DNA from: Pseudaquabacterium terrae
Lineage (GTDB): Bacteria > Pseudomonadota > Gammaproteobacteria > Burkholderiales > Burkholderiaceae_C
Reading direction: 5' to 3'
Assembly (NCBI RefSeq): GCF_013266755.1
Contig: NZ_JABRWJ010000008.1
Location: 1-64,000, forward strand
DNA: 64,000 bases
In this document: positions 47,755 through 57,979 of the stretch, piece by piece
Numbering within the stretch: position 1 is the stretch's first letter
How the letters are laid out: every line of letters starts with the position of its first letter
The notes under the pieces: model-generated
Seen by the model: only the letters and a program-made list of their open reading frames with translations
Told to the model about the DNA's origin: nothing
The model's database searches: none
Translations under genes and position numbers: made by a program

Positions 47755-48741
47755 CTATCGCCCCTTCCCACCAGGCCACAAACGCTGGATCCAGCCCGAT
47801 GCCCGCTGAAACGCACCGGACGCCCCTCGGCCCGGTGGTACGGCGGGTGCGGCCAGCGGGGGCGACGTCTCGGGGCCGGGCCGGCTGCCAGGTGGCAAGC
47901 ACCGGACAGCTTCGGTCGTCCAGACAGAGGCAGACCAGAAATCCCTGACCACAGGGGCAGGTCCGGCGACATCGACATACCAGTGGTAGTAAACGTCACC
48001 CGCTCCGCCGCGTTGCCCGAGCAGGATGCAGCGACCTGCCAGGTCGACTTCCCTGCCCGCGCGCCCGAAGCACGGCGCGCTGCTGCGCTCGGGGCTGGGC
48101 AAGGCGATTCCGGTGCTGTGCCGCAATGCGTCGACAAACCGCATCGCCACCGCGGCCACCGCCTCGGACACCGCCCATCGGTAGTCGGATTCGTCGTCCT
48201 GCTCTGCCCATTCCAGATCGGACGACAGCGCGAGGCTCTCGCGCGCCACCAGCAGGCAGAGCGCATCGCCGGTGGTGGCGGCAACCGCCACCAGATCGCG
48301 ATCGTCCTCCCGCACCAATGACCGGGCCTTCAGGACGAGCTCGTCAATTTCCCAGCGCAAGCTCATGCGAAGCGCCTCGCCAAGGGCGTGCGAGTTGCGC
48401 GCGAGAAGGTGGCCATCGTCCATCACGCGGCCCAGTGCAGGCGAGTTCAGCGTGGCGCTCAGCCGTTCCAACGCCTGCGCTGCGGCCGGCGTCAACGACA
48501 CGTTCGCCTGAGTGTCCTGCAGCGCGCGCACGCGGCGAAAGAAGTCGCGCAACTCCGGCGTCTCGTCGTAATAGCCTTCGATGGGAGCGTTCGATGGGTC
48601 GATCGCCAGCTCGCGGCAGGCCGATATCGCCAGGGGCAGCAGCTTCTCTGTCTCGTGGTGCTTCATCTCACCGCGAAACAGCTCGGTCAGGCCGAGCGTG
48701 AACAAGCGATCGTCGACGGTGACGAGTTTCTGGCTTGGCAT
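47755..48741 (-). CDS. Hypothetical protein downstream of the LysM protein
   Basis: A 328-aa soluble protein without recognised domain. It is mostly helical, with MKHHETEKLLPLAISACRELAID near the start, a central LRMSLRWEIDELVLKARSLVRED helix, and DVYYHWYVDVAG with a proline-rich C-terminus. The upstream gene's stop overlaps an in-frame GTG at 48768 (GTGATAG), so translation may be coupled and the true start could be there; ATG 48741 is the conservative choice. Being next to a toxin-like gene, it could be an immunity or accessory protein, but no homology supports this. Confidence 0.55.
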   Translation of the reverse strand: MPSQKLVTVDDRLFTLGLTELFRGEMKHHETEKLLPLAISACRELAIDPSNAPIEGYYDETPELRDFFRRVRALQDTQANVSLTPAAAQALERLSATLNSPALGRVMDDGHLLARNSHALGEALRMSLRWEIDELVLKARSLVREDDRDLVAVAATTGDALCLLVARESLALSSDLEWAEQDDESDYRWAVSEAVAAVAMRFVDALRHSTGIALPSPERSSAPCFGRAGREVDLAGRCILLGQRGGAGDVYYHWYVDVAGPAPVVRDFWSASVWTTEAVRCLPPGSRPGPETSPPLAAPAVPPGRGASGAFQRASGWIQRLWPGGKGR

Positions 48742-48764
48742 GATCCGCGAATCAGCCGCCGCTA

Positions 48765-49889
48765 TCACTTGATGCCGGACACCGCGGGCAGCTTCGGAAT
48801 CAGGAGGCGCTGGCTTGGCTTGATGAGATTCGGGTTGGATCCGATCACGTCCCGATTGGCCTCATAGATCACCGGCCACTTGTGGATGCTCTGATAGTAG
48901 CGCTGGGCGAGTTTTGACAGCCAGTCACCCGCCGCCACGACATGGTAGGTGCCGCCCTGTTCGACGGCTTTCTTGCCCTGGCGCTGGATGGTCTTCGACA
49001 CCTCGAAGGCCTGGGCCACGGTTTCGCGCTCGATCTTGTTGACGCCCGCAAGCGCGTAGACATCGATCGCGAATACCGGCGCGCTGACGGCGCCGACGTA
49101 CTTCGCGAAGAGGTTCTCCATGACGGCCGCCTCCTTCAGGGCCCATTCTCCCTGCAGCCCGTACTTGCGCGCCAGATCACCCAGGGATTCGAAGACCTCG
49201 CCGTGCTTGCCGGCGCGGCCGCCACGATCGAGGATGCGCAGCCGGCCGAGCCAGTCCCGGTAGGCATAGACGGCATGCCCAACACTCTCCAGCCCCTTCT
49301 TGCCCATTCGCTTGCCGAAGATGTTGAACATGGTGACCGCGCCGTCGTTCCTGGTCATCCCGGCGATGTCCTGCAGCGTCTTGACCGGACGCAACGCCGA
49401 GATGCGTGCCCCCAGACCCCGAAAGAGCGTCACGCGCTCGGCGAGATGCGACCCGCCAAGCTCGGAGATCGGCTTGCCCAGGGCCCGCGCCAGGTCCTCG
49501 ACCGCCGCGAAGGCACGCGTACCGGTCTGTCGCAAGGCCTGGGTACCGGAGATCCAGCCGCAATTGCGGCCACCAATGTCGACAATCAGCCGAGCCAGGC
49601 CTGCATTGCCCGCCGTCTGCACCAGCTTCGCTCCCCTGCCCAGCGGACCGGCGAGTGCGATCAGGCGAAGCGCGTCCTTGCCAAACCCGGCAACGCCACC
49701 CTCGGCCGCGCCCTCGCCGAAGCGAAGCGCATCCACGGTGCCTGCGCCCAGGTCCATCGCGGTCGCCACCGTGGCGGCGACCATCACGCCGAACAGATTC
49801 GGGTTGTCGTCGACGAACCGTTCGAGCTCCTTCTTGGATTGCCGATGTTGTTCGTCCCACCAATCCGCAATTTCGCTGGCGGCAAGCAT
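48765..49889 (-). CDS. LysM-domain protein with toxin-like N-terminal region
   Basis: A 374-aa protein. The N-terminal part (MLAASEIADWWDEQHRQSKK, then FVDDNPNLFGVMVAATVATAMDLGAGTVDALRFGEGAAEGG) has a hydrophobic helix near residues 35-50. The middle has GGRNCGWISGTQALRQTG, which resembles the NC motif of papain-like toxin domains. The C-terminus (about 320-370) is one LysM module: YHVVAAGDWLSKLAQRYYQSIHKWPVIYEANRDVI, then NPNLIKPSQRLLIPKLP. It starts at ATG 49889 after a GGGGG site. Base composition looks a little lower in GC than the flanks. It may be an effector of a type VI or similar injection system; this is inference. Confidence 0.65.
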   Translation of the reverse strand: MLAASEIADWWDEQHRQSKKELERFVDDNPNLFGVMVAATVATAMDLGAGTVDALRFGEGAAEGGVAGFGKDALRLIALAGPLGRGAKLVQTAGNAGLARLIVDIGGRNCGWISGTQALRQTGTRAFAAVEDLARALGKPISELGGSHLAERVTLFRGLGARISALRPVKTLQDIAGMTRNDGAVTMFNIFGKRMGKKGLESVGHAVYAYRDWLGRLRILDRGGRAGKHGEVFESLGDLARKYGLQGEWALKEAAVMENLFAKYVGAVSAPVFAIDVYALAGVNKIERETVAQAFEVSKTIQRQGKKAVEQGGTYHVVAAGDWLSKLAQRYYQSIHKWPVIYEANRDVIGSNPNLIKPSQRLLIPKLPAVSGIK

Positions 49890-49946
49890 ACGACCCCCTT
49901 TCACCGGCACGCAGCCAAGATGGATGGCTGCTTCAGCACGCGCATC

Positions 49947-50222
49947 TCAGCATCGGGTCCATTCGGTGCCTATCCCGCAGACGACTCTCCCGTCCACAAC
50001 AGTGAGGACGATCGGGCAGGCAGCCGGATCCTCGGGGGATGTCGGGTCGTGGATCGGGCCGCTTACTTTAGGAGCTTCGCGGGCCATGGCGATGGCCAGC
50101 CGACCGACGATCGCCTTGACGGCGCTGACGTCGATGCATGGCTCAAGGCTGGCCGTCCGCATGCCTTCGACGCCGATACGCTCTCGCGCTACCCTGATGA
50201 AAACCCCGAGCCGGGGACGCAA
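49947..50222 (-). CDS. Short hypothetical protein or gene remnant
   Basis: 91 codons in the same direction as the LysM gene, 57 nt upstream of it. The C-terminal part reads CPIVLTVVDGRVVCG, reminiscent of the last strand of amidohydrolases, and the rest shows no domain. It may be the first gene of the LysM cluster, a decayed amidohydrolase end, or a chance frame. The rest of the gap 49890-50339 holds only the operator-like repeat at 50225-50253 and the leader of the polyol operon. Confidence 0.3.
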   Translation of the reverse strand: MRPRLGVFIRVARERIGVEGMRTASLEPCIDVSAVKAIVGRLAIAMAREAPKVSGPIHDPTSPEDPAACPIVLTVVDGRVVCGIGTEWTRC

Positions 50223-50224
50223 TT

Positions 50225-50253
50225 CGATACCGACCGACGGCGTTCCGGTATCG
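50225..50253. promoter_or_regulatory. Inverted repeat upstream of the polyol operon
   Basis: CGATACCG (50225-50232) and CGGTATCG (50246-50253) are perfect 8-bp arms with centres 21 bp apart, two helical turns. They lie 87 bp before the binding-protein gene and are a candidate operator for the locus regulators. Confidence 0.5.
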
Positions 50254-50339
50254 GAGCGCGCATCGCTGTCCCCCTAGAGTTCAGTCCATCGGTGCTCGCC
50301 GCGAGTGCCGCGGACGAGACCCCGACAAGGAGACAGACG

Positions 50340-51647
50340 ATGAGACTGCCCACCGCAATCGCCCTGGCCTGCAGCCTGCTGTGTGCCACCGCCGCCCAGG
50401 CCGCCACCGAGCTGGTGGTGGCCACCGTGAACAACGGCCACATGATCGAGATGCAGAAGCTCTCGAAGCATTTCGAGGCCGCGAATCCGGACATCAAGCT
50501 GAAGTGGGTGACGCTGGAAGAAGGCGTGCTGCGCCAGCGCGTGACGACCGACATCGCCACCAAGGGTGGCCAGTTCGACGTGATGACGATCGGCATGTAC
50601 GAGACGCCGATCTGGGGCAAGAAGGGTTGGCTCGCCGAGCTCAAGCCCGATGCCGCCTACGACATCGACGACCTGCTGCCGGCGATGCGCCAGGGCCTGT
50701 CGGCCAACGGCAAGCTCTACGCCGCGCCGTTCTATGGCGAGAGCTCGATGCTGATGTACCGCAAGGACCTGGCCGACAAGGCCGGCTTCACGATGCCCGA
50801 GCGCCCGACCTGGACGCAGGTGAAGGAACTGGCCGCGAAGATCCACAACCCGTCGGCCGGTCTCTACGGCATCTGCCTGCGCGGCAAGCCCGGCTGGGGC
50901 GACAACATGGCCTTCATCACGACGATGGTCAACAGCTTCGGCGGCCAGTGGTTCGACATGCAGTGGAAGCCGCAGCTCGAGACCAAGCCGTGGAAGGAAG
51001 CCGTCACCTTCTACGTCGACCTGCTGAAGAACTACGGCCCGCCGGGGTCGTCGTCGAACAGCTTCAACGAGATCCTCGCGCTGTACAACGAAGGCAAGTG
51101 CGGCATGTGGGTCGACGCGACGATCGCCGCGTCGTTCATCACCGATGCGAAGCAGTCGAAGGTGGCCGACAAGGTGGCCTTCGCGCAGGCGCCGACGATG
51201 GTCACGCCCAAGGGCGCGAACTGGCTCTGGGCCTGGGCGCTGGCGATTCCCGCGGGCTCGCAGAAGACCGACGCGGCGCAGAAGTTCATCAGCTGGGCGA
51301 CCTCGAAGGACTATGTGCAGCTGGTGGCGAAGACCAACGGCTGGGCCGCGGTGCCGACCGGCACGCGCAAGACGACCTACCTCTCGCGTGAGTTCCGCCA
51401 GGCGGCCAAATTCGCCGAGGCCGAGCAGCGCGCGATCTTCTCGGCGAATCCCACCGATTCGACCTTGCCGAAGAGCCCGTACGTCGGCGTGCAGTTCGCG
51501 GCGATTCCGGAGTTCCAGGCCATCGGCATCGCGGTGGGCCAGCAGATGAGCGCGGCGCTGGCCGGCAAGGCGACGGTCGACGAGGCGCTGAAGGCCTCGC
51601 AGAGCGCGGCCGAGCGCGAGATGAAGAAGGCCGGCTACTTCAACTGA
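50340..51647 (+). CDS. Polyol ABC transporter substrate-binding protein (SmoE/MtlE-like)
   Basis: A 435-aa periplasmic protein of SBP family 1. The signal peptide ends AATAAQAA-like before TELVVATVNNGHMIEMQKL. Conserved parts include YETPIWGKKGWLAELKP, YAAPFYGESSMLMYRKDL and PTGTRKTTYLSREF, the pattern of mannitol/sorbitol/arabinitol binding proteins. A GGAGA site precedes the ATG at 50340. It is the first gene of the transport operon and has a paralogue at 57980-59290. Confidence 0.9.
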   Translation: MRLPTAIALACSLLCATAAQAATELVVATVNNGHMIEMQKLSKHFEAANPDIKLKWVTLEEGVLRQRVTTDIATKGGQFDVMTIGMYETPIWGKKGWLAELKPDAAYDIDDLLPAMRQGLSANGKLYAAPFYGESSMLMYRKDLADKAGFTMPERPTWTQVKELAAKIHNPSAGLYGICLRGKPGWGDNMAFITTMVNSFGGQWFDMQWKPQLETKPWKEAVTFYVDLLKNYGPPGSSSNSFNEILALYNEGKCGMWVDATIAASFITDAKQSKVADKVAFAQAPTMVTPKGANWLWAWALAIPAGSQKTDAAQKFISWATSKDYVQLVAKTNGWAAVPTGTRKTTYLSREFRQAAKFAEAEQRAIFSANPTDSTLPKSPYVGVQFAAIPEFQAIGIAVGQQMSAALAGKATVDEALKASQSAAEREMKKAGYFN

Positions 51648-51668
51648 TAGCCCGTCCGCTGCCGGTCC

Positions 51669-52547
51669 ATGAAACGACTTCTTCAGACCACTCGATGGCT
51701 GCCGCGTGCGCTGATGGCGCCGGCCGTGCTGACGCTCTTCCTGTGGATGATCGTGCCGCTGGCGATGACGCTGTACTTCAGCGTCATCCGCTACAACCTG
51801 ATGCAGCCGGAGCAGACCGGCTTCATCGGGCTGGCGAACTTCGAGTACTTCGTCACCGACCCGTCGTTCGGCGTCGCGGTGGTCAATACGCTGCTGCTGG
51901 TCGGCAGCGTGGTCGCGATCACCATCGTCTTCGGCACGGGAATAGCGCTGCTCGTCGATGCGCCGTTCCCCGGCCGCGGCATCGTGCGGCTGCTGCTGAT
52001 CGCGCCCTTCTTCGTGATGCCCACGGTCAATGCGCTGCTGTGGAAGCACATGATGATGAACCCGATCTACGGCGTGCTGGCGCAGGTCTGGGGCTTCTTC
52101 GGCCTGCAGCCGGTCGACTGGCTGACCGACTACCCGCTGGCCTCGGTGATCGTGATGGTCGCCTGGCAGTGGCTGCCGTTCGCGACGCTCATCCTGATCA
52201 CCGCGCTGCAGTCGATGAACCGCGAGCAGATCGAGGCCGCGCGCATGGATGGCGCGAACTTCGGCCAGCAACTGCGCTACCTGTACCTGCCGCACCTGGC
52301 GCGGCCGGTGGCGGTGGTCGTGATGATCGAGGTCATCTTCCTGCTCGGCGTGTTCGCCGAGATCTTCACCACCACCGGCGGCGGGCCGGGCGACGCGAGC
52401 ACCAATGTCGCGTTCCTGATCTTCAAGCAGGCGCTGCTGAATTTCGACGCCGGCGTGGCGTCGGCCGGTGCGCTGTTCGCGGTGGTGCTGGCCAACATCG
52501 CGGCGATCTTCCTGATCCGCATCGTCGGAAAGAGCCTGGATTCATGA
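51669..52547 (+). CDS. Polyol ABC transporter permease 1 (SmoF/MtlF-like)
   Basis: A 292-aa inner-membrane permease with six hydrophobic helices. It has the EAA loop EAARMDGANFGQQLRYLYLPHLARP that contacts the ATPase and the family-typical opening LMAPAVLTLFLWMIVPLAMTLYFS. The second permease gene overlaps its stop by ATGA. Confidence 0.93.
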   Translation: MKRLLQTTRWLPRALMAPAVLTLFLWMIVPLAMTLYFSVIRYNLMQPEQTGFIGLANFEYFVTDPSFGVAVVNTLLLVGSVVAITIVFGTGIALLVDAPFPGRGIVRLLLIAPFFVMPTVNALLWKHMMMNPIYGVLAQVWGFFGLQPVDWLTDYPLASVIVMVAWQWLPFATLILITALQSMNREQIEAARMDGANFGQQLRYLYLPHLARPVAVVVMIEVIFLLGVFAEIFTTTGGGPGDASTNVAFLIFKQALLNFDAGVASAGALFAVVLANIAAIFLIRIVGKSLDS

Positions 52548-53428
52548 GACATCCCGCTGCTGTGGCCGTCGCGCCGATGGCCCGGACCGAAGCTGCAGCA
52601 CGCCGCCGGCGCCGCTGGCCCTGGGGCCTGATCGTGCGCACGCTGGCTGCCTGGAGCGTCGCGCTGCTGCTGTTCTTCCCGCTCGGCTGGCTGCTGTTGA
52701 CGGCTTTCAAGACCGAGCTGCAGGCGATCGCCGTGCCGCCGCTGGTGGTCTTCACGCCGACGCTGGAGAACTTCCACGAGGTGCAGGAGCGCAGCGACTA
52801 CCTCTTGTATGCGGGCAACTCGCTGATCACCAGCCTCGGCTCGACGCTGCTCGGCTTGCTGATCGCCGTGCCGGCGGCCTATTCGATGGCCTTCTTCCGC
52901 AGCCGGCACACCAAGGACATCCTGATGTGGATGCTGTCGACCAAGATGATGCCGGCCGTCGGCGCGCTGGTGCCGATCTACGTGCTGGCGCAAAAGAGCG
53001 GGCTGCTCGATACCCGGCTGGCGCTGGTGATCGTCTTCACGCTGTCCAACCTGCCGATCATGGTCTGGATGCTGTATTCGAGCTTCAAGGACATCCCGCA
53101 CGAGATCCTCGAAGCCGCGCGCATGGACGGCGCCACGCTGTGGCAGGAGTTCTCGCGCGTGCTGCTGCCGCTGTCGGTCGGCGCGCTGGCATCCACGGGT
53201 CTGCTGTGCCTGGTGCTGAGCTGGAACGAGGCCTTCTGGGCATTGAACCTGAGCTCGGCCAAGGCCGGCACGCTGGCCACGTTGATCGCGAGTTATTCGA
53301 GCCCCGAGGGTCTCTTCTGGGCCAAGCTGTCCGCGGCCTCGCTGCTGGCGATCGCGCCGATCGTTGTCTTCGGCTGGTTCAGCCAGAAGCAGTTGGTGCA
53401 GGGCCTGACCTTCGGCGCCGTCAAGTGA
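52544..53428 (+). CDS. Polyol ABC transporter permease 2 (SmoG/MtlG-like)
   Basis: A 294-aa permease with six helices after a basic N-terminus. The segment FKTELQAIAVPPLVVFTPTLENF and the EAA loop EAARMDGATLWQEFSRVLLPLSVGALAS are typical of carbohydrate permease 2 (MalG-like). The family-typical STKMMPAVGALVPIYVLAQ is also present. It pairs with the upstream permease to form the channel. Confidence 0.94.
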   Translation: MRHPAAVAVAPMARTEAAARRRRRWPWGLIVRTLAAWSVALLLFFPLGWLLLTAFKTELQAIAVPPLVVFTPTLENFHEVQERSDYLLYAGNSLITSLGSTLLGLLIAVPAAYSMAFFRSRHTKDILMWMLSTKMMPAVGALVPIYVLAQKSGLLDTRLALVIVFTLSNLPIMVWMLYSSFKDIPHEILEAARMDGATLWQEFSRVLLPLSVGALASTGLLCLVLSWNEAFWALNLSSAKAGTLATLIASYSSPEGLFWAKLSAASLLAIAPIVVFGWFSQKQLVQGLTFGAVK

Positions 53429-53450
53429 ATTGCATCCGGAGCAAACAAGC

Positions 53451-54484
<1,034 letters not shown>

Positions 54485-54485
<1 letters not shown>

Positions 54486-55900
54486 TGGAAGAACCGCGCC
54501 TGCGCCAGCTGCACCTCGGCCTCGGGTCGTTCCACCGCGCGCACCAGGCCGTCTACCTGCACCTGCTGCAGCAGCTGGGCGACCGGCGCTGGACGCTGGC
54601 CGCCGGCAACCTGCGGCCGGATATGGCCGAGACCGTCGCCGCGCTCGAAGCGCAGCAGGGCGCCTACACGCTGGAGACGGTGTCGCCGCGTGGCGATCGC
54701 CGCTACGAGCGCATCACCGCAATCGAGCAGGTCGTGCCGTGGCAGCCGGGCCATGCCGGCTTGATCGCGCTGGCGGCTGATCCGGCGACGCGCATCATCT
54801 CGTTCACCGTCACCGAAGCCGGTTACTACCTCGATGCGCACGACCGCCTTGACACCCGCTTCGCCGACCTGGCGGCCGACCTGGATGCCGACCCGTCGCA
54901 GCCGGGCGGCGCGACGACGATCTACGGCGCGCTCGAACGCCTGCTTGAGGCGCGTTTGCACGCCAACGCCGGCCCGCTGACGCTGCTGAACTGCGACAAC
55001 CTGCGCCACAACGGCCGGCGCTTCCGCCGCGGCTTGCTCGAATTCATCCTGCGCCGCGGCAACCAGCCGCTGCATGCCTGGGTGCTGCAGCACACGCGCT
55101 GCCCGAACGGCATGGTCGACCGGATCACGCCGCGGCCGACGCCCGAGGTGCGCGAGCGCGTGCGCCAGGCGACCGGCCGCGACGACCCGGCGGCGCTGAT
55201 GGGCGAGAGCTTCATCCAGTGGGTCATCGAGGAGGACTTCATCGCCGGCCGGCCCGCCTGGGAGAAGATCGGCGTGCAGATGGTGGAGTCGGTGCAGCCC
55301 TACGAGGAGGCCAAGTTGCGACTGCTGAACGCGACGCACAGCTGCATCGCCTGGGCCGGCACGCTGCGGGGCTTGCAGTTCATCCACGAAGGTCTCGCCG
55401 ATGCGCAGATCCGCGCCTTCGCGCACGCCTACGCCACCGACGACGCGATTCCCGCGCTGCAACCGAGCCCGATCGACCTGGCCGCCTACCGCGACACCGT
55501 GCTCGAGCGCTTCTCCAACCCGGCGATCGTCGACACCAACCAGCGCGTCGCGATGGACGGATTCTCGAAGCTGCCCGGCTTCATCGCGCCGACGATCCAC
55601 GAGCGCCTGGCCCACGGCCGGCCCATCGCCGGCGTCGCGGTGCTGCCCGCGCTGTTCCTGGCCTACCTCGAGCGCTGGCACCGCGGCACGCTGCCGCATG
55701 CCTACCAGGACCAGGCGATGGACGAGGCCGAGGCGCATGCCGTCTGCGCCAGCGCCGACCCGGTGGCCGCGTTCGCCGCGCAGCGCCTGCTCTGGGGGCC
55801 GCTGGCCGGCGATGCGCGCCTGGTCGCCGCCTTGCGCGCAGCGCGCGAGCGTGTCGAGGCGTTCGCGGCCACGCTCGCCGAAATCGCGCTAAGGTCCTGA
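54485..55900 (+). CDS. dalD: Mannitol dehydrogenase family enzyme, probably D-arabinitol 4-dehydrogenase
   Basis: A 471-aa long-chain NAD-dependent polyol dehydrogenase. The N-terminal Rossmann fold starts LHLGLGSFHRAHQAVYLHLL. The central KxxxxNxxH-type active site appears as KLRLLNATHSCIAWAG, with CDNLRHNGRRF and CPNGMVDRITPRPT before it. The length and GDRRW-x-LAAGNLRPD segment fit DalD (D-arabinitol to D-xylulose) better than MtlD. It is translationally coupled to the transporter ATPase. No xylulokinase gene is present here. Confidence 0.85.
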
Positions 55901-55933
55901 GCCGAAAGAACAGTTCTGGTGGAGCTTGCCGCC

Positions 55934-56893
55934 ATGCCGTCCCGCCACACCGACACCCCGTTGCCGCGCAGCCGTCGCCCCGAGCTGGAGCGCCCGTATT
56001 CACGCTCGCCCGCGCTCGGCTATGAGCCGCCGGAGCTGCCCGGCTGCCTGCATTGCCTGTCGCACGGCTTCCCGACGCCGCTGGCGCGCTGGCACTGCCA
56101 TGATGAGTACGAGCTGCATCTGATCGTCGCGACTTCGGGCAAGGCCTTCGTCGGCGACTGGATCGGGCCCTTCTACCCCGGCCACCTGGTGTTGTGCGGG
56201 CCGCGCCTGCCGCACAACTGGATCTCGTACGACCTGCCCGAAGGCGGCGTGCCCGAGCGTGATCTCGTGATCCAGTTCCCGCACGAGCCGATCGAGCGCG
56301 CCGCCGCCGAGCTGCCCGAGCTGGCCGAGGTGCTGCCGCTGCTCGAACGCGCGCGCCACGGCATCGAGTTCTTCGGCCTGGGCGAGCGGGCCGAGGCGCA
56401 CTGGCGCGCGATCAAGTCCGCGCACGGCCTGCGCCGCTTCTCGGTCTTCTGCGACTACCTGGCCGACCTGGCGCGCTGCACCGACTATCGCCTGCTGTCC
56501 GCGGTGCAGATGCAATCGGTCAACGACGACAACCAGCTCGACCAGATCAACACCATCGTCAACCGGCTGGCCGAGAACGTCGCGCAGCCGATCGCCGCGG
56601 CGCAGGTGGCCGCCGAGCTGGGCATGAGCGAAAGCCGCTTCAGCCGCTTCTTCCGCCGCGCCACCGGCAACACCTTCACCGACTTCGTCAACCGCGTGCG
56701 CATCAACCGCGCCTGCCAGCTGCTGATGGAGTCGGACCGCTACGTCACGCACGTCTGTTACGACGTCGGTTTCAACAACGTGGCCAATTTCAACCGCCGC
56801 TTCCTCGAGATCAAGGGCATGACGCCGACCGAATTCCGCAAGCAGGCCGACCATCGCTACGCCGGCCGCGCGGCCGCGCAGAATCAGCGTTAG
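55934..56893 (+). CDS. AraC family regulator of the polyol operon (copy 1)
   Basis: A 319-aa regulator. The N-terminal cupin sensor has WHCHDEYELHLIVATSGKAFVGDWIGPFYPGHLVLCGPRLPHNW. The C-terminal AraC domain has AQVAAELGMSESRFSRFFRRATGNTFTDFVNRVRINRACQLL and VCYDVGFNNVANFNRRFLEIKGMTPTEFR. ATG 55934 follows a GGTGGAG site; a GTG at 55919 is possible. It is the last gene of the operon and a paralogue of the convergent regulator 20 bp away. Functionally it corresponds to MtlR. Confidence 0.92.
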   Translation: MPSRHTDTPLPRSRRPELERPYSRSPALGYEPPELPGCLHCLSHGFPTPLARWHCHDEYELHLIVATSGKAFVGDWIGPFYPGHLVLCGPRLPHNWISYDLPEGGVPERDLVIQFPHEPIERAAAELPELAEVLPLLERARHGIEFFGLGERAEAHWRAIKSAHGLRRFSVFCDYLADLARCTDYRLLSAVQMQSVNDDNQLDQINTIVNRLAENVAQPIAAAQVAAELGMSESRFSRFFRRATGNTFTDFVNRVRINRACQLLMESDRYVTHVCYDVGFNNVANFNRRFLEIKGMTPTEFRKQADHRYAGRAAAQNQR

Positions 56894-56913
56894 CTCGTTC
56901 GCTGGCAACCGCC

Positions 56914-57843
56914 TCAGGAGGCCGGCCCGGCAGCACGCGTGCCGAAACGGGCCTCGGCGCGGCGGCGGAACTCGGTCGGCGTCATGCCCTTGATCTCGAG
57001 GAAGCGGCGATTGAAGTTCGCGACGTTGTTGAAGCCGACCTCATAGCAGATGCCGGTGACGAAGAGCTGCGTATCCATCAGCAGCTGGCACGCGCGGTTG
57101 ATGCGCAGCCGGTTGACGAAATCGGTCAGCGTGTGGCCGGTGGCGCGGCGGAACAGGCGGGTGAAGCGGCTCTCGCTCATCGCGAAGCGCCGGCACAGCG
57201 CGGGCAGCGCAAGCGGCTCGGCGCAGTGCTCGTTGACGTAGGCGATCAGCTCGTGGATGCGGCGCTGTGCCGCCTCGTCGTCGCCGATCTGCAGCTGCAC
57301 CGACGACAGCACGCGCACCTGCGTGCAGGCCGCCAGCTCGGCCAGCAGCAGACAGAACTCGCCGAAGCGCTTCAGCCCGCTGCAGGCCTTGATGCGCTGG
57401 AAGGCCAGCGAGGCGCGTTCGGCGAAGCCGGGGAACTCGAGGCCGTGGCGCGCGCGCTCGAGCAGCGGCAGCGCCTCGGCCAGCTCCGGCAGCTGGCGAG
57501 CGGCGTGGGCGATCGGCGCATGCGCGAACTGGATCACGCGGTCGCGCACCGCTACGCCGTCGGGCGGGCAGTCGGTGGAGATCCAGTTGTGCGGCAGCCG
57601 CGGGCCGGTCAGCACCAGCTGGCCGGGCTCGAAGTGGCCGATGTGGTTGCCGACGAACATGCGGCCCGAGGTGGCCTCGATCAGGTGCAGCTCGTACTCG
57701 TCGTGGCAGTGCCAGCGCACCAGCGGCGACGGGTAGCCGTGCTCCAGGTAGTGCAGGCAGGCACCGCGCATCGGCGGCGGCTCGTAGCCCAGCAGCGGGC
57801 TGCGATGCACGCTGACTTCGAGCTCGGGTTGGCGCTGACGCAT
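56914..57843 (-). CDS. AraC family regulator (copy 2)
   Basis: A 309-aa paralogue of the regulator at 55934-56893. It shares the cupin motif WHCHDEYELHLIEATSGRMFVGNHIGHFEPGQLVLTGPRLPHNW and the AraC domain CRRFAMSESRFTRLFRRATGHTLTDFVNRLRINRACQLL. The two diverge most in the first 30 and last 15 residues. It is the last gene of a minus-strand unit after the porin and second binding protein, with a 136-bp gap after the latter. The two regulators may respond to different polyols. Confidence 0.9.
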   Translation of the reverse strand: MRQRQPELEVSVHRSPLLGYEPPPMRGACLHYLEHGYPSPLVRWHCHDEYELHLIEATSGRMFVGNHIGHFEPGQLVLTGPRLPHNWISTDCPPDGVAVRDRVIQFAHAPIAHAARQLPELAEALPLLERARHGLEFPGFAERASLAFQRIKACSGLKRFGEFCLLLAELAACTQVRVLSSVQLQIGDDEAAQRRIHELIAYVNEHCAEPLALPALCRRFAMSESRFTRLFRRATGHTLTDFVNRLRINRACQLLMDTQLFVTGICYEVGFNNVANFNRRFLEIKGMTPTEFRRRAEARFGTRAAGPAS

Positions 57844-57979
57844 GGCAAATACTTCTACGACGACTGTGCTGTAACGATAGGTTGCCCGGCGCGCCGATCC
57901 GATATCCGGCGTTCGGGCTTGCATACGCGTTTGCACCAGTCGTCCCGGGTTTTCCCGTCGCGGCGCGAATGCGTATCGA

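Noticed and set aside
49947-50222. PAAR-domain protein heading a type VI effector operon
   Set aside because: The repeated glycine/proline PAAR pattern is not present; only weak resemblance to an amidohydrolase end was seen.
50274-52295. Minus-strand frame of 673 codons opposite the polyol transporter genes
   Set aside because: Shadow of the binding-protein and permease genes; histidine/arginine-rich translation without recognisable domains.
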